Source: Bacteroidales bacterium UBA3724 (GTDB lineage: Bacteria; Bacteroidota; Bacteroidia; Bacteroidales; P3). From it: a DNA stretch of 19,501 nt. The position numbers and the translations under genes were made by a program. The stretch lies in NCBI GenBank assembly GCA_002371315.1, contig DFHL01000065.1, positions 20,696 through 40,196 on the forward strand, given 5' to 3'. This document shows positions 15,939 to 19,501 of this stretch, one piece after another; the first letter of the stretch is position 1; every line of letters starts with the position of its first letter. The notes beneath the pieces were generated by a model. That model was not told the origin of the DNA. It was given only the letters and a program-made list of their open reading frames with translations, and ran no database searches.

Positions 15939-17090
15939 TTATTTCCCTCCCTCGTTTTCAGGATTGTTGATTCTGTGTGTCTCGGCAACCTTGCGCACAA
16001 AGTCGACGGCGCATTGCATCGCCTCGTCGTGCTCGTAGCTCTCGGGCTGCATTTTGGCGAACTTCACCATATCGGCCTTCTGCAGCAGCTTGCGCAGCAG
16101 GGCCTCGCTATCCTCGCTCCAGTCGGCGATGCCGTGGAAGGCCTTGAGCGTCTGGCGCGTGGTCATCTCGGCGGCCAAAATTCCGTACATATTGCGCAGA
16201 AAACGGCGGACGATATCGGTGATGTCGGTATAGTATTTCTTGATTCTGCCTTTCTGCCACAACTCCTTGCGTCTCAGGGCCTCAAGCTCCGACAGGGCCT
16301 TCTTGTCGGCAGGCGTGGGCTTGGCTCCCGGCAGGGCGATGATGGGCTTGTGCTCCTTGCGCCGCTTGACAATCCAAATCAGGACAGCGACAATCAGGGC
16401 GGCCACCAGCGCCAGCACCACCCAGCGCGCCACCTCCCAGAAGGTCAGAGGCTCGCTGATGTAGTCGACATCGGCCTTCATTTCGCACTTCACCGTGTCG
16501 GCGTCGGCAGCGTAAAGCACCGTCAGCTGCAGCGTGTCGGACGGCGACAGCATCACCAGCCTTCCGCCGTCGGCTATCTTCACGACGATACCGCCGATGG
16601 TCTGCACCCCGGCGTCGAACGAGGTCACCGTCACCTTCTGCTCGATGCCGGTGGGCTTGCCGTTGGCGTCGCGCAGGGTGTCGTTCTCGCTTTCAAGGGC
16701 TTCGATGCCAGGCTGCAGCAGCTCCTCGGGGCTCGGCATCTGCACGCGCTTGCCGCCGATGCCGTCCAGCCGTATGTGCAGCACCGTCTGGTCGCCAATT
16801 GTGATGGTGTCGGCATCGAGGTGCGCCGACACTTTCATCGTCCCGTCGCTCGACGGCAGTTGCGGCCTTGGAGCAGGGGCGGTTGCAGCCTGGGGAGCCT
16901 GCGCTCTCGGGACGGCTTGCGCCCTGGGGGCTGCGGCCGGAGCCTGGGCGTCGGCCTGCTCACTTGTCGGCGTCTTGCTGTCGAGCGTCACGCGGCGGTC
17001 CACAAGGCCCTTGCCGTCGTTTTGGGCCGAGGCGGCAAACGCCCAGGTCGACAAGGCTAAGAATACAGCTGCTTTTATTATCGTTTTCAT
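15939..17090 (-). CDS. BatD/DUF4381-like membrane protein between DUF58 and batA
   Basis: This 383-residue protein has a signal peptide (1-22), an Ala/Pro/Gln-rich low-complexity stretch (about 46-79), and a beta-rich periplasmic domain (about 85-215). A single membrane helix follows (221-241), then a positively charged cytoplasmic domain with helical segments. YYTDITDIVRRFLRNMYGI followed by AAEMTTRQTL resembles the cytoplasmic tails of DUF4381/BatD-like proteins. It sits where bat operons often carry an unnamed gene, and overlaps the batA start region (TAAATG). The architecture suggests a short BatD-like partner. I do not assign a gene symbol. Confidence 0.75.
   Translation of the reverse strand: MKTIIKAAVFLALSTWAFAASAQNDGKGLVDRRVTLDSKTPTSEQADAQAPAAAPRAQAVPRAQAPQAATAPAPRPQLPSSDGTMKVSAHLDADTITIGDQTVLHIRLDGIGGKRVQMPSPEELLQPGIEALESENDTLRDANGKPTGIEQKVTVTSFDAGVQTIGGIVVKIADGGRLVMLSPSDTLQLTVLYAADADTVKCEMKADVDYISEPLTFWEVARWVVLALVAALIVAVLIWIVKRRKEHKPIIALPGAKPTPADKKALSELEALRRKELWQKGRIKKYYTDITDIVRRFLRNMYGILAAEMTTRQTLKAFHGIADWSEDSEALLRKLLQKADMVKFAKMQPESYEHDEAMQCAVDFVRKVAETHRINNPENEGGK
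15946..15950 (-). promoter_or_regulatory. Strong Shine-Dalgarno of batA
   Basis: On the - strand GGAGG lies 7 bases upstream of the batA ATG, within the last codons of the upstream gene. Bacteroidota genes usually lack such sites, so its presence at a TAAATG junction supports the batA start and suggests controlled stoichiometry between the two proteins. Confidence 0.55.
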
Positions 17091-17111
17091 TATGATTCGT
17101 TGTTTTTGTTG

Positions 17112-17219
17112 GTGAATAGTGAATGGTGAATAGTGAATTGTGACCTGTGATGTGTGACCTGTGATCCGTGCGCGTTCGTGTCACAGGTCACTGGTCACTG
17201 GTCACTCATCACTCATCAC
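17112..17219. repeat. Heptamer array F (DUF58 to BatD-like gene)
   Basis: Seven left heptamers (17112-17160; GTGAATA, GTGAATG, GTGAATT, GTGACCT, GTGATGT) lead into the core at 17161-17184 (GTGATCCGTGCG then CGTTCGTGTCAC), followed by about five right heptamers. The last one contains the TGA stop of the DUF58 gene (complement of 17216-17218). It is the only array between co-directional genes whose core is in the orientation opposite to transcription. It ends about 21 bases before the next start codon. Confidence 0.9.
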
Positions 17220-18085
17220 GCTCCGCGACGTTTGAAGACTCCAATCAGGGGCTTCACGAAATCCTGGCCGGTGGTGATGGTGGCACTGTCGATGCCGTAT
17301 TTCTGCATCAGGGTGTCGCCGCGCTGGACATAGCGCCGGTGGAAGTCGGCATAGGCTTCGCGCACGGGTGCCGACGAGGTGTCGATCCATCGCGTCTGGC
17401 CGGTCTCGAGGTCTTCGAACGACACCAGTCCCATCCGTGGCAGCTCGCGCTCGCGCTCGTCATCGATGCGCAGCACCACCAGGTCGTGCTTGCTGGCGGC
17501 AATCTTCAGCGCGTTCTCGTAGCCGTCGTCGCACAGGTCGCTGAGCAGGAAGGCCGTCGACCGCTTCTTGGTCACGTTGGTGAAATAGCGCAGCGCCTCG
17601 CTGATGTCGGTGCCGCGTCCCGTGGGGCGGAAGCCGATTAGCTCGCGTATGATGCGCAGAATGTGGCTGCTGCCCTTCTTGGGCGGTATGAATTTCTCGA
17701 TGCGGTCGCTGAACATCACCACGCCCACCTTGTCGTTGTTGTGTATGGCCGAAAAGGCCAGCGTGGCGGCAATCTCGGCGGTCAGCTGCGACTTCAGCTC
17801 GCTGCGGGTGCCGAACAGCTGCGAGCCGCTGACGTCGACCAGCAGCATCACCGTCAGTTCGCGCTCCTCCTCGAACACCTTGACGTAGGGGTGGTTGAGG
17901 CGTGCGGTGACGTTCCAGTCGATGTTCCTCACGTCGTCGCCGTACTGGTACTCGCGCACTTCGCTGAAGGCCATACCGCGCCCCTTGAAGGCGCTGTGGT
18001 ATTCGCCCGAGAACATCTGCTGCGACAAGCCCCGCGCACGTATCTCAATCCGTCTTACCTGTTTTATTATCTCGTTTTCAGTCAT
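17216..18085 (-). CDS. DUF58 protein (VWA-like) of the MoxR-Bat cluster
   Basis: This 289-residue soluble protein has the DUF58 core: SGEYHSAFKGRGMAFSEVREY (26-46), GDDVRNIDWNVTARL (49-63), and a VWA-like strand with DVSGS (Asp84, Ser86, Ser88). DUF58 proteins are usually encoded beside MoxR ATPases and are thought to be their partners. Here it follows moxR with array G between, and precedes the BatD-like gene with array F between. The stop codon TGA is part of a right-arm heptamer of array F. Confidence 0.92.
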   Translation of the reverse strand: MTENEIIKQVRRIEIRARGLSQQMFSGEYHSAFKGRGMAFSEVREYQYGDDVRNIDWNVTARLNHPYVKVFEEERELTVMLLVDVSGSQLFGTRSELKSQLTAEIAATLAFSAIHNNDKVGVVMFSDRIEKFIPPKKGSSHILRIIRELIGFRPTGRGTDISEALRYFTNVTKKRSTAFLLSDLCDDGYENALKIAASKHDLVVLRIDDERERELPRMGLVSFEDLETGQTRWIDTSSAPVREAYADFHRRYVQRGDTLMQKYGIDSATITTGQDFVKPLIGVFKRRGA

Positions 18086-18100
18086 TTTGTTGGTTTTTGA

Positions 18101-18236
18101 GTGACCTGTGACCAGTGAAACGTGACCTGTGACCAGTGAAACGTGACCAGTGACCAGTGAAACGTGACCAGCGAAACGAACGCGCTCGTTTCACAGGTCA
18201 CTGGTCACAGGTCACTTATCACTTGTCACACATCAC
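18101..18236. repeat. Heptamer array G (moxR to DUF58)
   Basis: Ten left heptamers (18101-18170) are built as 21-base units such as GTGACCT-GTGACCA-GTGAAAC, repeated with minor changes. They lead into the core at 18171-18194 (GCGAAACGAACG then CGCTCGTTTCAC), followed by six to seven right heptamers. The TGA stop of moxR (complement of 18233-18235) is within the last right heptamer. In the transcribed direction it runs from the moxR stop to 15 bases before the DUF58 start. The GTGAAAC unit is also the first heptamer of the core, which suggests arms grow by copying core-edge heptamers. Confidence 0.92.
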
Positions 18237-19228
18237 GGCACATCTACGCGGTTCAGTATCTCGTTGACGATTTCCTCGCTCTTGACGTTTTCGGCTTCGG
18301 CCTCGTAGGTCAGGCCGACGCGGTGGCGCAGGACGTCCATAGCCACGGCGCGCACATCCTCGGGGATGACGTATCCGCGGCGCTTCATAAAGGCGTAGCT
18401 CTTCGACGCTATGGCCAGGCTGATGGAGCCGCGCGGCGAGGCGCCGTAGCTGATCATCGGGCGCAGCTTCTCGAGCTGGTACTGCTCGGGATAGCGTGTG
18501 GCAAAGATGATGTCGGTGATGTAGCTCTCAATCTTCTCGTCCATATAGACCTCCCTCACCAGGCGGCGCGCCTTCAGGATGTCGTCGGGCTTCATCATTG
18601 CCGTCTGGCGGTTGAAGCCGTCGCTGAGGCTCTGGTGCAGTATCTGGCGCTCCTCGGCCTTGTCGGGATAGCTGATGACCACCTTCAGCATAAAGCGGTC
18701 CACCTGTGCCTCGGGCAGTGGGTAGGTGCCCTCTTGCTCAATGGGGTTCTGGGTGGCCATCACGAGGAAGGGCTCCTCGAGGCGGTAGGTGTTCTCGCCG
18801 ATGGTCACCTGGCGCTCCTGCATAGCCTCGAGCAGGGCGCTCTGCACCTTGGCCGGGGCGCGGTTGATTTCGTCGGCCAGGATGAAGTTGGAGAAGATGG
18901 GGCCCTTCTTGACCTGGAAGGTCTCGCTCTTCTGGCTGTAGATCATTGTGCCGATGAGGTCGGCGGGCAGCAGGTCGGGCGTGAACTGGATGCGGCTGAA
19001 CTTGGCGTCGATGGCCTTGGCCAGCGTGGTGATGGTCAGCGTCTTGGCCAGTCCGGGCACACCCTCGAGCAGCACGTGGCCGTCCGAAAGCAGGCCGATC
19101 ATCAGGCTGTCGATCATATGTTTCTGACCCACAATGTTCTTGCGCATCTCCATCGTCAGTGCGTCGACCACGGCGCTCTCGCGTTCGATGCGTTCGTTCA
19201 ATTCCTTGATATTTACAGGCTCGTTCAT
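18233..19228 (-). CDS. moxR: MoxR-family AAA+ ATPase
   Basis: This 331-residue protein is a MoxR AAA+ ATPase, thought to act as a chaperone for assembly of VWA and DUF58 partners. Walker A is GVPGLAKT (56-63), Walker B is FILADEINR (115-123) with Asp119-Glu120, and sensor 1 is ATQNPIEQEGTYPLPEAQVDRF-like. It is the first gene of the leftward train, followed by DUF58 and the bat genes. I see no match to the TTTG-N19-21-TAnnTTTG promoter in the 270 bases upstream; the promoter may be degenerate or lie outside the window. The stop TGA is in array G. Confidence 0.93.
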   Translation of the reverse strand: MNEPVNIKELNERIERESAVVDALTMEMRKNIVGQKHMIDSLMIGLLSDGHVLLEGVPGLAKTLTITTLAKAIDAKFSRIQFTPDLLPADLIGTMIYSQKSETFQVKKGPIFSNFILADEINRAPAKVQSALLEAMQERQVTIGENTYRLEEPFLVMATQNPIEQEGTYPLPEAQVDRFMLKVVISYPDKAEERQILHQSLSDGFNRQTAMMKPDDILKARRLVREVYMDEKIESYITDIIFATRYPEQYQLEKLRPMISYGASPRGSISLAIASKSYAFMKRRGYVIPEDVRAVAMDVLRHRVGLTYEAEAENVKSEEIVNEILNRVDVP

Positions 19229-19478
19229 ATAGTTTGATTTTTATGTTTTCGAAAAAAGCAGGGTGTGGAAGTCCGTTTTTTTGAAATCCACATTCCGTAA
19301 AACGCTTGCGCGTGTGAAAAATTGTAGGGAAAACATTTTTTTTGAAAATTTAATATTCCCCCCGCGCCGCTGCCGCACCGGGGTGGGGGACCCCCGGCAC
19401 CGATGCGGGCGGGGGTGCGCAACGGGGACGGAAAGGGCTGAAAAACGGGTATTGAAAACCAGCATTTTAAGGCACCCG
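19229..19478. other. Non-coding region upstream of moxR
   Basis: No gene is convincing here. 19229-19355 is AT-rich with runs of A and T, the expected place for the bat promoter, but I find no consensus -7 with a -33 partner. 19356-19436 is very GC-rich, with C-runs and G-runs such as GGGGTGGGGGACCCCC at about 19379-19396. Confidence 0.4.
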
Positions 19479-19501
19479 CTCCGCCCGTTGTACAGTATAT
19501 G
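19479..19501 (-). repeat. Terminal inverted repeat, right copy
   Basis: The last 23 bases, read on the - strand, match 7-29 with one mismatch. Beyond this the two ends do not align. See the left copy. Confidence 0.6.

Noticed and set aside
19229..19355. Bacteroides-type promoter for moxR
   Set aside because: Only TAAATTTT-like partial matches to the -7 element are present and none has a TTTG partner at the right spacing.

Overview
The window looks like a chromosomal segment from a Bacteroidales-type Bacteroidota. Three things point there: a full moxR-DUF58-batABCDE cluster in the order seen in that phylum, two promoters of the Bacteroides kind (TTTG, a 19-21 base spacer, then TAnnTTTG), and a PPi-type phosphofructokinase. 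Coding sequence is fairly GC-rich and gives many long antisense open frames, which I treat as shadows. I see no tRNA, rRNA, CRISPR array, insertion sequence or phage gene. The genus cannot be read from the sequence.

Layout. 1-253 is non-coding, with a short terminal repeat, a G-rich tract and the pfp promoter. 254-5755 carries three rightward genes: PPi-dependent phosphofructokinase (pfp), NAD synthetase (nadE) and a Pif1-like helicase with a C-terminal helix-turn-helix domain. 5863-7554 is a leftward gene for a secreted caspase-like protein, convergent with the helicase and with its own promoter. 7555-8148 is a non-coding gap with five copies of a 10-mer and a strong leftward terminator. 8149-19228 is one long leftward gene train: moxR ATPase, DUF58, a BatD/DUF4381-like membrane protein, batA, batB, batC, batD, batE, a secreted WG-repeat protein and an RseC-like membrane protein, ending at the terminator. 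19229-19501 is non-coding.

How the genes fit together. The MoxR ATPase, the DUF58 and VWA proteins (BatA, BatB), the TPR proteins (BatC, BatE) and the large periplasmic BatD would form an inner-membrane and periplasmic assembly, historically linked to aerotolerance in Bacteroides. The WG-repeat and RseC-like genes follow on the same strand before any terminator and may belong to the same envelope or redox function.

The most unusual signal is a family of seven intergenic arrays (A-G). Each has a left arm of GTGANNN heptamers, a 24-base near-palindromic core, and a right arm of TCACNNN heptamers, all in strict 7-base register. They sit at or just after stop codons, and in four cases a heptamer supplies the stop. 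Because 7 mod 3 is 1, every arm holds TGA in all three frames of the strand entering it. Two proteins also lack expected catalytic residues: NadE has lost the Glu and Cys of its glutaminase domain, and the caspase-like protein has Ser in place of the nucleophilic Cys.
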